From the NCBI GenBank assembly GCA_914767715.1, contig OU612075.1, positions 5,146,001 through 5,210,000 on the forward strand: a DNA stretch of 64,000 nucleotides, given 5' to 3'. The stretch's first letter is position 1, and every line of letters starts with the position of its first letter. A model generated the notes under the pieces. The model did not search any database. It was not told the origin of the DNA and saw nothing but the letters and a program-made list of their open reading frames with translations. Origin of the DNA: Membranipora membranacea (taxonomy: Eukaryota; Bryozoa; Gymnolaemata; Cheilostomatida; Membraniporidae). The position numbers and the translations under genes are program-made. Shown one piece after another: positions 36,126 through 48,839 of the stretch.

Positions 36126-36907
36126 ATGGCAGAGGTTACCAGTGAAAATAGTCAAAAGGTAAGTTTGAGCCAGTTAGAAACAGATTCGTACCTTTTGTAT
36201 ATTAATAATATTCTAGTCAGTCAGCAGGTAGTTTTTAGGTGACCTATGCCACACGGATTACATTGGCATGCTCTGCCTAGTGTTTTTTTCCAAGAAAATC
36301 GATTGGCCCTTGCAGATACTACAGTTGCGTGAAAAAATTCGACTGATTGAGCTGTTGACATGCTCTGGTATCATAAAGGAATCCAGCTGCCGGCAACCAA
36401 GCAGTCAACACACTCAACTAGTCAGTAGCAAGCAAAATGAGTGCCATTTTACTTCCTTCATTTAAATTATAGGAGCACATTGCTGACGGTATAATATCAT
36501 CCATCCACGATGCATATCATGAGCCACAGGGTCATAAGTTTTCTGGATGGGTGATCATCTCAGACAATCCAAAGAGGACCATAGTTATCATGAAGTCAAC
36601 CGATGCAAGTCATATCATGTTGAGCGCTGATGCAACAGCCAACAATTTTGTAAAGGAATTGCACTTGGAAAGCCAGGCGATAATGGAGCACATTCAGCTC
36701 CATAGCAGAGGAGAAAAGCTGGATGTTCTGTCAACCGTCGGCATTTATCAGTATAAGGATTGTCAGCAAAGGAGTGAGTTTGAACCTCTTGGAATTATAA
36801 AAGGCATCGGACAACTTAGAATAGATAACACCTTGCAAGTTATGATGAGGAAAAATAAGACTAGCGGAGTTGATATTGATTTGGTCAAGACCGCCGACTT
36901 ACAGTAG
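36126..36907 (+). CDS. Intact 155-residue protein of unknown family
   Basis: Exons 36126-36158 (MAEVTSENSQK) and 36473-36907 are joined in phase 0 at GT-AG and encode 155 residues. There is no signal peptide, TM segment or coiled coil, so the product is probably soluble and intracellular. Conserved between the two copies are EHIADGIISSIHDAYHEPQG, VIMKSTDASHI, FHLESQAI-EHIQLHS and FEPLGII. An AATAAA lies at 37159-37164. It is divergent from copy 1 mostly at synonymous and conservative sites, which suggests it is under selection. I do not recognise a family. It lies convergent to RPP21. Confidence 0.7.
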
Positions 36908-37482
36908 TGTTGACCTTGACTTATGGGGGATGGGGTTTCCCTATCAGCAAAACCAATCAATGTCAATGCATTGGTTAAATGCAAAGGGCTGAGACTGTTC
37001 AAGGGTGAACACACATAATGTATTGACAAATTATGTCACACTTTACAATGACCTTATATATGACAATGTTTTGTTTTTAATTGGTTCAGCTGTACTTGTA
37101 ACATTGTTCCAAAAGTCATTTTTAATCTTCATCTAGAAGTGAATCTGATGATGAGGATAATAAAGTTGGATAGGCTTAATAGTTTTTATTACTCACATGT
37201 TGCATTGTTTCCCTTGATGAATAAAAACTGATTCAATGAGTATCAATAAACATGAGCAACGTAATATAATAACTCATTGCAAAGAGTGAACACAGCTGAC
37301 CATGTTCATAAAAATATCCCTATTGCTAGTGATGAAACAAAGCTGGGGTGTTTTTCAATAGAATATTGCTTGTTTTTGCAGAAAGATCCAGTTGGGTACT
37401 TAGATGCTCTATCCGTGAACCCTTCAGTGGCACCAGGGGCTATCAATCCAATGTATAATGTAAGTGTATGGTAGAGAGCCCA

Positions 37483-38426
37483 TCATTTCTTTCCTTTGCC
37501 CTCCAGACTCTGAGAAGACACAATGGCACCCTTCTCTCCTAATGCTGGATGTTTTGCTGACTCAGCACTTACATCAGGTTCCTCCATCTTGAAGTTATCG
37601 TTAGCTGAGTTATATCTCTTGAGATGGCCACAAATTTTACATTTTATTACTGTATGCTTCTGTCTGTTTGAACGGTGCCTGCAAGTGCATATAATCATTG
37701 TTATTGGATGTCCGCTACACAAAGCTGTGGATTCGGTACATTTTTATAACACCATATTAAGTTCTATCCAAGTCTATTAACAAATTTGAGGATAAAAAAA
37801 AAAGGACATTGTATATTAGGGAATCGTCATCTCTGAAGTCATGGGCACACAACTGCAATATCTTAGATAGTGATATTTGACGTGTCTCACAAGTCTATTG
37901 GGTGGGCAACAATTATGCAGAATGAAGTATCTTCTCTTGGCTCGAAGATAGATACACAGAGTCACAGCATACTCATTGCAATCAATTCAACAATACAAAG
38001 AACCAAAGATGGGGATACATTCTCTTTGATACCTTGAAAGTTTACTTAGTCAACTAAATTTTCTAAGGTAATGCTCAAAATTGAAAACTGATTGCTCAAT
38101 TACCTTACCTGATTGTGGCTGTGACCCATTTTGCTAGAGTGTCAGTAGAGGGGGAGGGGGCAATTCTAACTTTGCAGAATGGATCAAACTTGATCTGAAC
38201 CTTACCTGATTGTGGCTGTGACACCTGGTACAAGCAGGGAGCAGCACTTCTTACACATACGCCTTCTGATAGCCGGATCATGACGTAAGACTTTCTTTTC
38301 GGTGATCTGATTGAATACTTTGCAGTGATGATTGATTAGGGCAATGTTACCTCTGACGTCTGTTCTCACTAAGTGCTCTATAGTGTGGTACAGGAAGTTT
38401 AGACGTGAGTAGACATCGGCTGACAT
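37483..38426 (-). CDS. RPP21: Ribonuclease P subunit Rpp21/Rpr2, intact copy
   Basis: Exons 38426-38206 and 37678-37483, phase 2, encode 138 residues, close to the usual length of the metazoan family (about 150). The start MSADVYSRLNFLYH lacks extra leader sequence. Family hallmarks are the N-terminal helical RLNFLYHTIEHL, the basic KKVLRHDPAIRRRMCKKC segment with SLLVPG, and the second zinc-ligand pair KCKICGHLKRY. Together CKKC and CKIC form the zinc ribbon. The Ser/Glu-rich C-terminal tail is not conserved in the family. The protein acts in nuclear RNase P in tRNA 5' maturation. Of the two copies in the window this is the more likely functional one. Confidence 0.9.
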
Positions 38427-39841
38427 CTTCTATCTATCAATTAAATGAATGATGTTAACTTTATTACAGTGAATAAAACTAAATGTTGGTGAGTGAAAAA
38501 ATAAGAGCAATGCCTTTAATTTAAATTGTTGACTGAAGTATGGAACATGAGTTGAATGGTATTGACGTAAGCCTGTAATACTACATAATGAAAGGACAAG
38601 GCTGTATTACACTACAAGCAGATGGTTGACAGCTTGAACAAATATTTCCATAACTCGCTGTTATTTCCTGATGGCAGGATGAGAAGTACAAAAACTCTGT
38701 TATGTTATATCTCAAGTTATGTGTTAGGTCCACAGTGCCAACTGACGCTAACACTACATACTACTACTTCATCCGTAGGCACCTTGCAACGCATAACATG
38801 GAGTGCTGATGAGAGATGGTTGTGGCGGTAGTAGAAATTTCCCAGACTGTTGCATGTGTAGTCACTTGTTGCTGGGTGATTCAACCAACATGACAGTGCG
38901 AGATGCCTCATGGTGTAGTATGACTGTGAGCATCACATGGGCTGGAGAACCTGAAGATTAGATTATAGCTTGACACCACAGAGGGGGGTGGGGGCAGTCA
39001 AACATTCATTGCCAGAGACCCAGGTTTTGGAGAATACCTGTGCTTGACACCCAAAATGGGACATGACTGTACCTATAAACCACTATAATAGAATAGAATA
39101 GAATACAATAGAATAATTCATGTAAGTGGAAAAATATTAGTATGTCCCACACAACTGTCTGGACTAGTCTGAACTAGTCTGAACTGTCTAACTAGTATAG
39201 ACTTCTAAAAAAGATTTATTCATTCAATTGACTTTTTTAACTAAATACTATAGTTAATTATTTAAACTCATACTCACAGATTTCTGGACTAACAAAGATG
39301 ATATTTATCTCAAGAACTTGATAAGTCAATAAGTATGAGCGTTAGTTCATTGATCTTATTCATAGAAGCCATAGAAATAATGCCAACAACAGGCCAACAA
39401 CATGTGAAATTAAAAAACACCAAATTTTGTTAACAGGAAGTGCTAGAGAAATGTTGTTACTTGATTGACTCATTTTGGGATTGATTAAGTAACCCAATGA
39501 AATGGCTCAACTACTGCATTCAGCCAATCAGGGTTGGGATAGTTTAATCTGGGAAAACTCCCAGTCCCTGATGACTGAAAATGTGAGTGGGATTACTAAT
39601 ACTAGTAACTACTATTACTAGAAGAAGTGGGAATGAATGACTATGAGAAGGAACATTGACTAAAGACCAAAAAATTTAATCACACAACATTCATTGTTGA
39701 GGATATTCATCACCAACTAAGAGTCAATTCATGTGAGTAACCAAGCCCTCTCAATTTTGTCTCCTCTAGACTCTATCAATCAATTCAATCAATGAACTAA
39801 ACCTTTAGTTTAGTTCAAATCATTGATTCAATTGACCTGGT

Positions 39842-39908
39842 CATAGGACTGCCGCAGTTACTGATTTTGGGCACCAAGCCCAAAATCAGGAACTGCGGCA
39901 GTCCTATG
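39842..39908. repeat. Hairpin with 31-bp arms
   Basis: CATAGGACTGCCGCAGTT continues through CTGATTTTGGGC and pairs with its downstream complement across a five-base loop (ACCAA), with one mismatch. It is GC-richer than its surroundings. No gene-end context suggests a histone-type or terminator role. Confidence 0.8.
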
Positions 39909-40683
39909 GACCTGGTGGTGCACACAAACCACAAGCCTCAGCTCTGCCTCAGTCCAGGGATTCTCCCTGCTCAGTCCAAGTCCTAGAGCCTATCTATAAA
40001 GCACTAGCTGGTCTTCATCTGTCTCGCAAGCCTGGGTCTGCCTTGACACACTACACTTTGTTGTTGGTGGCGATGACACCAACAAAGCTTGTCAAGGCTG
40101 TGGCAGGTACTAGCTAATGTGTTGGCTCTGATTGGTTTGTCGGTGGGTGGGAAACACCCAACAGTCAGTCATATCAAGGCCAACTTATTTATTGGCTAGC
40201 AGGCTACCCTCTCACAAATATTCACAATGCCAACCATATGTATACTGTTCCCTGGTAATGTTTTATGCATTATGTTTATACTTAGCCTTAGGCCAATGAA
40301 CTCCCTCTTCCTAGAGCTTAGGCTATCTTATATATTGGTCTCCATCATTAATTAGTTATCTGCAGCCATAGTGGAGGGGGGAGGGTGTTGCCAGAAATGC
40401 GTCGTCAGGTTTTGCAAACTGAAGTGCTCCTAGGATAACCCGTAGACTAACAGATCTTGGCTGACCCCTTGAGCAAAGGAACTCTTCAGTTTTGTGTTTC
40501 TGAACTTGCTCCGCTAATCTAATGATGTTGTTCCCAGGTTCGATACACATCAGTACACATTGAAATACGGATTGTTAGCTTGCAGGCTTGAGGCACAAAA
40601 AGGTCTAATATATCTAGGAAATAAGCTCAATCTTTAAGGTCTTTAATCTATATAGAAATCTGTAAGGTCTTTAATCTATATAG

Positions 40684-41006
40684 ATGTAGAGTTTTACTTC
40701 CAGTATAACTACATCTCTAGTTTTCTATCTGAACCTGCATTCACTATGCCTATATTTGAGGAGTTCAATACTCGCCTCATGCTATATCTGGGGTTACATT
40801 GATTGTTATTTGCGGTCCCTAACTATAAGTCTAGACCAGTGTGTCATCGCCTAGTTAGGCTTAAAATCCCAACAAACCCTCTTCTGCATGAGGGTAAAAA
40901 ACTATCGCATCTTCATCCTTTTGGTATTGAGGAGGATTTTGGTAGAACATATTTTGTTGGCAAACTAGATGATGCATTAGCAGTGCATAGCATTGATCCG
41001 TTATAG
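40684..41006 (+). pseudogene. Possible decayed coding fragment
   Basis: One plus-strand frame reads DVEFYFQYNYISSFLSEPAF onward to a single TGA at 40800-40802. It then runs on through PVCHRLVRLKIPTNPLLHE and ends KLDDALAVHSIDPL with TAG at 41004-41006. The composition is protein-like on both sides of the stop, and no family is recognised. It could be a retroelement remnant or a chance frame. Confidence 0.25.
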
Positions 41007-43125
41007 ACTGTAGGCTATCTATTTACCAAACAATCTGGTCACAAATTTAACTTAACATCTTTAAAGGAAGAGTAGTATGTTCAAAATCATACATCTTAAT
41101 ACCCATCACGCCTTCTAGTTATGTTACCTTGGTCACAACTACTTGCATAAGTGTACAATTTCACGACCTTGTTTTCTTAATGGAATTGTTAGGTCAAGTC
41201 AGGGTACTACAAGATGTGAGATAGTATTTATAACATCGTTTGATGTATGATATGTACGTATCAATGATACAAGATAGCGTCTTTATTTTTACACTTCGGC
41301 TCACAGTTTTGATATTTTTGTAGCCTTCATTATAACATATTTGTGCAAATAATGCAATTTGACAATCAAATTCATGTTAAGCTGTCAGAACCATTAGATT
41401 AGAACAGAGATGTAAAAATAAGTCTTACATTGGGTATGCTTGTTTCTTTGTATGAGTTTCACTGGAATTGGCTGAATACTTCAATCAAGTTGAATGCTTT
41501 TGTCAATGAAATTTCCCGGTCACAACTAGGAATTACATCCCCTTGTTCACTCGTAGCTCTAAACCATGAAGTAACATATTACTCCTTCCTCTAACCATAG
41601 AAATGGCTCTAACCCTGAATAGAGACTCTCTTATTTCCAATAAAAGTTGCCTGCAAAACCTTTAGCTTCTAATATAGCCCAAGTCATGTATTGAGGCTTC
41701 ATATTTCCAGGTTGTAGATCACTGAGAGGAAACCGTTTATCTTTTGAGTGTAAATTGTAATTCTCCATAATAATGTATCCTATGGCGTCTACAATTTTAT
41801 GCTTGAGCCGTGATTTTCATGGCTCCATGAGATTACAAAGTTTATTATACAATCAGAAATCCCCTATATCAAAAACAGCTTTCAATACCAGAAGTCATAT
41901 TACTCTCAGAAATCCCCTAAAATCAAAGATGGTAAGTTGTATTTTTTGCAATCCACTTTCAAGTTTTCTTTAGGATTTTCCCTAATTTACTCTAAAGTAC
42001 CTGTGGCACAATGTTTATCTGACAACATTCCAATATGACCCGCAACTAACCACAACTTTGAATTGCAATAATTAGTCTTTTTTTGCGTAGATTTATTACG
42101 ATACCCTCATTTTCTTTGTGTGAATATCTTTTTTTGCCTTGTTTAGATGTTAGATGCTGGTCTACTGTAACTTTGAGCAATCTCATTTCAAGCAAAAACA
42201 TGTAGCAAGGAGGTCGGAGGCGGGCTAAAGTCTCTCTAGTCAAGTCCTGGAGCAACATTGAGACACCTTGGATTGGATGGAAGTACTACACTCTCACCTG
42301 TCATTGTGTGCGTTCAGTTGTCACGACAAGCAGGCGCTTGATTTGATCTCTTATTCCTCTCGCCTGGTAAGTTGACACAATAATATATACGAGAGTAGTA
42401 AATATTAGCTAGAGTTATGTTAGCTAGCATCATATTTAGCTATGTAGAGAGTAAAGAGGTTGAGCTAATGTTAGCTAGCAATATAAAGACTTATCACTAT
42501 CTCAACCACTGTGAAAGTTTGAGGGGTAACCTCATGCAAATACTATACTCCTCAGCGGTAATGAATGTCTTATCACTTATCACTTGGTGTGGTAATATTG
42601 ACAGGTACCTAATAATTTCCTCATAATATGACGCATTATAAAGTAAATTTTATTGGGGTTTCCCCTTACGGGAATTTCTGTCGATCACATCCTGATAATG
42701 ACATTAGCTTTGAAAGCCCTCTACTAAGTATATATGTTTATGTTTTTCAGCATTCCCCTTTGGTTTTGGTTCCCTATTGTGTGAACTTTTTTTAATCAGC
42801 AATACAATAATATCCCGTCCTTTCAAAGGCCAGTCGATCAAAGAGTTACAAACCAAAAGGGCTGAACTTGGACTATTTATCATGTAAGAGTTGTAACCAC
42901 GCATGTTTTGACTCAAAAGTTTTTGATTGTTTTGTTGTGACTATTTGTGTGTCTTTATAATGACATGAGTGACTGGTTAGGTGAACCAGTAGCGTTCTTA
43001 CTAGTTAACTACTAGTAATGTGGCCCAGTCATTCTGTTACAATTTTTTGACGATATTGGATCTTTATATGTATCTTTCAGCACAAGAACCAAATCACCTT
43101 CAATTCTGACTGAGAAAAATCAGCT

Positions 43126-46100
43126 ATGACTCAAATCTCTAAACTTCTTTACTCGACATGCTACCTGTATCTGATTCTCTTGGCTACAGGTAAGTCATAT
43201 TATGAATATAGTCCGAATTTACATACCAAATTAGTTGTATGCGAATTACCATGAAGTAAAATACCATTTAATCAACCTGCTAGGTTGCGCTGAGGCTATA
43301 CCTCGCTCATTTATTCCAGTTCTATATGGTTGATTCCCTTAGTATCTTGTTAACATGTCAGTTTGTTAGGTGAGCATTCTTGTGATGTTTATTTCCTTAC
43401 AATCTGGTCATAGATCCAATGTTATACCAATGATGATGATTGTGATCAATTCCCGAAATGGATCAAACTGAGTAAAATATGGTCATTTTGATAATTGGAT
43501 GCCATGACCTTGTCTAACCTAAGTTTACTCACCAAATAGGATTGTGTGGAGATGGACCACAGTAGGGTTAAATGATTGAGCATAAAAATTAGGTATTGTT
43601 TTAACTGATGACGTTCATACCTCTTGAGGATAGCCATATTGTTAGCCTTCTCCTGCAGTTACCCAATATCTAAAAATGGTTTTTCCAATTTTGTGATGCT
43701 ATACATTGTCAAAAAGTGAGGGAAATTATTTGGAGTACTTCTGATTGGAAATTGATTAGGACTGCAGTCATACAAAGGTCACTGTTTATTGTATCCTGCT
43801 GTAGAACCTCTGCCATGAAACAGCGTGTTATAAACATGGACCCACGGGGTTATAAATAAGGTCTCAACAAGTTATAAACACAATATTATTTCTTATCAGT
43901 TCAGCGTTTGTTTCCTGCCATTTATCCATTGCAAACTTCCTGCAGCTCATCATTCAGTTTACGTTGTTCCCAAAATTTTGTTTATATAAATTTATTTTAA
44001 GTCGCTTGCTCAGCTAGGCAACTACAGTAAGAATGCATTCTTTGAAATGAGTCATACTAGTGCCAGTCATGGTCACCTATCTACCTGTGTCAGGCTTGCA
44101 CAATATGGGATGCATAATATGTGACAGAGTTTGCGAGTCATGATTTTCCGAATAAAAGGTGGAATGATGATATGACTCTAACGTGTGAATAAAGTTTCAC
44201 TCATGACCTTAATTTTGCTTTGAACACTGTTTCTTTTGCTGAACCCTGTCAAACCTTTACCTAATACCTAAGCCTATCATCTGCCAACATCTCCTTTTGG
44301 CACCAATTTAGACCACTTAAGCTCATGTAAATGTCATCCACAGACACAACAAGATGAACCAACCCTATTGATATAAGCAGATTCGTAATTGTTGGGTTTG
44401 AAATCAATTTTTAAAATTACTTTCTCATTTTTAAATTTACTTTTACTTTACTTTTATTCTAGATGTCGGATCTGAATCTAGTGATCCAATGGAGAACTTT
44501 GAATGGGTGCCCGGGCGAACTGGCGAGATCATCTCTCCTAAACCTCTCATGAAATACTGTAGGACCAGTGATAAATGGTTCTGTGCCGAGTATATAAGCA
44601 ATCGCAGAGTTGATATAACTTATTCCTGCCGGATGGATCAAAGCGTCGCTCAAAAACTGGTAAGGAGAGTTTACCATTTGTGATTGTGAATTAGGTAAGG
44701 GTTTGAAGAAGTAGGGCAGCTAAATACCATGGAGGAGTAAAATATTTGGAGGAGCCTTTTCACACAAGCTTGATAAATTGAAATATATGCCTATATATCA
44801 ATAACTCAGCTTCTTTACCTCATGATATATACTTCCACTTAAACTAGCTAAAATTGGTGCTAGCTAATATTAAGTCACCCCTAAACTAAGCCATCACATA
44901 CATCTACTACTCTTTGAGAATATATAAATAAAGAAGACAACCCCCTTTGTGCATTTTATGTGCGTTCAATAAACTTTTTTAACTTAGGACAGCATCAAAG
45001 ATGGAGAGCTTTGAAACACATTTTCATCACCAATAAGCATAGACTAAAAATATAACGTATATGCCAATGCCAGTTCATTTTCCTCAGATTTAGGAATCAT
45101 GTTTCTAAATTTAGATGATATTTGTTTTTGTTCATACACTGATATCACACATTATGCTGTAGAATGCCGCACAAACTGGGTTAGGGAGTGTAGAACTCAT
45201 TGAATGGACAGGTAACCCTGATACCAAACCAAAAGTTGTAACTAACTGTACAAATAATCCCTGGTCACCGTGCAAGGTCACATGGAGCGGTACCCGAGAA
45301 GTCGATAGACAATCTCTGATATATCAGCTTAGAGGTCTGGATATTGGAGGCAATGTGCAGTGTATGGACTTTCTCAACCTTCACATCAGATATGGTATGA
45401 TTTAATCGACACAGTTTGATCAAGGAGTTCTTCTAACTCTTTGGTTTGATGGTATTGAATATAAGTGCCCTGATGGCTGCAAGTGCGTGTTTGTGGCATT
45501 ACATTATCAAATATTCATTTCAAATTTCAATTTTACGCCCCAAACTCGTACATGTACTCGTCTGAGCACTTAGACTAGATGTCGTTTTGTCTCACTAGAA
45601 CTTCATGTTTTGACAAATTTGTCTGTATTTTCAAGTTGCTTCAAGCCTCGAGGGAAGCAACTCCTACTTCAGGCAGATTTAATTCAACTGATTTAGTCTG
45701 AAGACATCGAATTGAAATATAAATTTTACCATTTTGTAATAAGACTATTTTCAGTCCATAACATTTTTCTGAAAATGAAATTTCCTTCAATTCGCTAAAC
45801 TTCTGAACCTTTTCATCAATTTTCACGGCATAGGGTTTGCTGTTGAACATTTATTGTTTCCATCCATCCACAGAAGGACACTGCCATGTTTATTCATGTG
45901 AAAACTGCCGACTGACAAGGGTTGATTGAGAAGGTAAAGCCAAGAAAATGGCGCAATGTGTCATGACTTCTTGCAGACTATTGTTCAGTTATTCCTGCAA
46001 TCCACCCCTATGATGTCTGGGTCATAAAGTGACTAAGTGAAATAATATTGGTTTGACATGTATTTCAATAACATGCCTTCCTTGCTTCATTGAGATTAAT

Positions 46101-48775
46101 TATCGTTTCATCTGCCAACAACATCAGTTGTTGCTCCTTGCTCAGAGGGTTGTTATTGCTATACCAGGCACCTGGTTTGATTTTTCACATCAAGACATAT
46201 TACATGTATTTTAAATTTCCGTTCCTCATTCTAGCTAGAGTCATATTGGGTCTGATCATTTTTCTTTATAAGTTAATATCTCTTTATTTTACAGAGAGAG
46301 TTGTTCATAATCTCAGCTGGGTAGAGACAGATTTGTGGTACGAATACAAGGATGAGGTGTTGTATCTCGGCCCTGCAGCAGAGGCTGAGAGTTTTCCAAG
46401 CCCGGAATCCTACACTGTGACTACTGACTCTGGTAGGGTGGTGCATCGGATGACCACGGACAATCAGGTTCATTGTAAGTAACTTTATGTCATAAAGGGC
46501 TAGCCAGGTCTCTTCGGATCAGGACCATAAATACAGGATGTTTACTGTGTGCTTTCACACAGTATGAAGATCCCGTTTTGCCTCCTCAAAAAAGAGTAGC
46601 CAGCAAGAGTATAGGTTATCTACCCCACACAAGCCACCTATGCTTAAGGGGGCCCGTTAAATGGGGCGGTCAAATAAGACCTGGTGTATAGAAAAAAAAC
46701 AACTTCCATTTTTCCTACATGATATTTGGATAGATCCAATCCCCTGTATGAAAAAGGGAAGTTCTGCTGTTCATCAATGGTGGCTGTTCATCAAAGGTGG
46801 CACTGCCTTACATCAAGAAATGCAACTCCCATATTAAAAGGTTGTGATATCAAATCCATTGTGTCTGTGTGGGCCTAATGTTTTCAAATGATTGGGTTTC
46901 CATAGTTTTCCTGATTGATGAACTTACACTAAGTAAAGTAAATTGAGTCGTATGTCACAGAGACAATTAAACTTAGTCCTATGGTTGTTCAGGCACAGTC
47001 AGTGCAGTAATAAAACAATGAAGCTGATGTCCTTCTATCTGAGAATCTGTTCCAAACAAACATTTACGCCTCGCCTCCTGTTAGTTTTTTGCAATGCAAT
47101 GATCTTGGAAATAAACCTTTATTTGTCTCCTTTGTCATCGATGGCACAAAGAAGACTCTGTGGTCTGGCAGAAGTTTTTGTTGTTGTTTTCGATTCAATA
47201 TTATCCTGCATGTCATGCAACAATACTGCATGTACTATAAAAAAGTCATAGTGCATGTAATGCGTTGCAAAACTCTTCTTTTTTGCAATTACTGAATGTT
47301 ATGTTAAATCTCATAATGCAATGATGATGCTGATACACCAATACCAGGCACTTGGGGCCTAGACTGCTTTTTATGACATCTGATTCTCACACCAAACAAT
47401 ATGTTTTTTTTATCTTTTACCAGTGCCAGTGTTTACACCGTATTTCAGTAAATTTTTCAGTGATTGTAATAAATCCACCCATTTCATTTTAGTGGACATG
47501 TATATTACGAGAGCAGACGTTAAAGGTGCTAAGAAACTGTGGCTGATAGCAACAGCGCCCGGATCGAATAATATCAGTCGTCAAATAAATATAACAGATA
47601 TGTTCCCTTCCGAGATGGTCAAAGAAAAAGTTGAAGACAGTAAGAATATTGTAGTATCTTTGAAGTAAACAAGACTTGATTATATTGGGAGATATATAAT
47701 ATTGCCAACAACTCCTTGTATAAGTGCAAAACACGCACAAAATAGTCATTTGTTGGCATATTTTCCATCTTGAAATGATAGTCGCCAGGAGCGGACAACC
47801 AAGTATGTTTAAGATTCTGTCATCTACATAGCATTGACTATTAAACATTTACACATAATTTCTTTACAGAAAATCTACCGTGGAAGATCATAGTTTATGT
47901 ATTGAGTCCGCTGTTGGTGATATACATCATCAATCTGGTGTTGTGGAAAAAAGGTAAACACCCTCTGTTCAGCTGGTGCGAAAGTAAAGTCAACTCCAGA
48001 TTGTCTAGAAGTTCTGATGATTCATCTTGTACTAAAGGTGAGTTCAATATTCAGTCGTCTCCCCTTTTCTGCTCTTTGTAGGAACAAAATTCTTATATCA
48101 CTGCAGGGAACACCTGCATCTTGGTACACAATCCTTTAAATTGGCCAATCCGATTCCATGTTACTACCAAAGCTTGACAAAAGATATAGTTAAAATATGC
48201 CAAATCGGCCAAATGTTCTATTTTGAGTGAGTTATTTATGGTTATTTGGGAATGATTTTTTGCATCTTTACAGCCACTCAATCTTCACTCCGAAAAAACT
48301 TAATTCAGAGCTATATATGTATGTGCATTATTTTTTAATGTTTTCAGATGGATCACTTCAGACAAAATCAGGTCTACCCATCAACATAAATGTGATTAAC
48401 GGAGACTCTTCCTTTGCTCCTGCGAACGGTCACAATGCAACAACAAGGCCAACAACAACAGCCTCTCAGCCGACCTCTTACCCACATGAAGGTCACGGCG
48501 ACACTGGTGTGTTCGCCCCTCCCATGTCGCCTACATCAGAATATGAGCCTACTTCGTACTTCAACTCTCACGATGATCAGGAAATTGGGACTGATGGTGC
48601 TGAGGCACCAGAAATGGAGCTGGCTAAACCCGAAGTACATTACCCTTCAGATTCAGACTCAGATCCAGAGATCCAGGATGTATCTGCGGGGGACGGGTTG
48701 TTGCCCTCAGAATCTGGTAGTATTCGATCAGGCTCACAACATTCACATATCAGTGACTCAAATAATTATACGTAA
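43126..48775 (+). CDS. Orphan type I single-pass receptor
   Basis: Seven exons, 43126-43189, 44463-44659, 45163-45394, 46295-46474, 47424-47639, 47870-48037 and 48348-48775, encode 494 residues. All are GT-AG and phases are consistent (1,0,1,1,1,1). Residues 1-22 are a signal peptide (MTQISKLLYSTCYLYLILLA). The ectodomain of about 275 residues has scattered cysteines and N-glycosylation sites (NCT, NKS, NIT, NLS) but no domain I can name; it could be a diverged fibronectin III or cytokine-receptor-like array. The TM helix is at about 302-321 (IIVYVLSPLLVIYIINLVLW). The tail is acidic and Ser-rich with EYEP and SYF tyrosines and ends DSNNYT. An internal GT at 47954, in the same phase, could give a shorter juxtamembrane region. 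An AATAAA lies at 49234-49239. Confidence 0.8.
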
Positions 48776-48839
48776 ACACAGCTATTACATCAACGGAACT
48801 GATACTCATAAGGACACACCTGAAGATAGGAATTAGATA

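Larger units (their letters stand above)
35590..38426. repeat. Tandem segmental duplication, unit 2
   Basis: Collinear with 31890-34513 and holding the intact versions of both genes. Near 38104-38220 it also carries a short local duplication of the RPP21 splice-donor region: CCTTACCTGATTGTGGCTGT occurs twice, about 95 bases apart. Confidence 0.8.
38430..43120. other. Gene-poor stretch
   Basis: Holds small repeats only: an AGAAT/AGAATAGAATACAAT microsatellite at about 39087-39117, a hairpin at 39842-39908, and a duplicated TCTTTAATCTATATAGA tract at about 40640-40685. A decayed frame at 40684-41006 is listed separately. ORFs at 40356, 41773, 42046 and 42417 lack any support. Confidence 0.4.
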
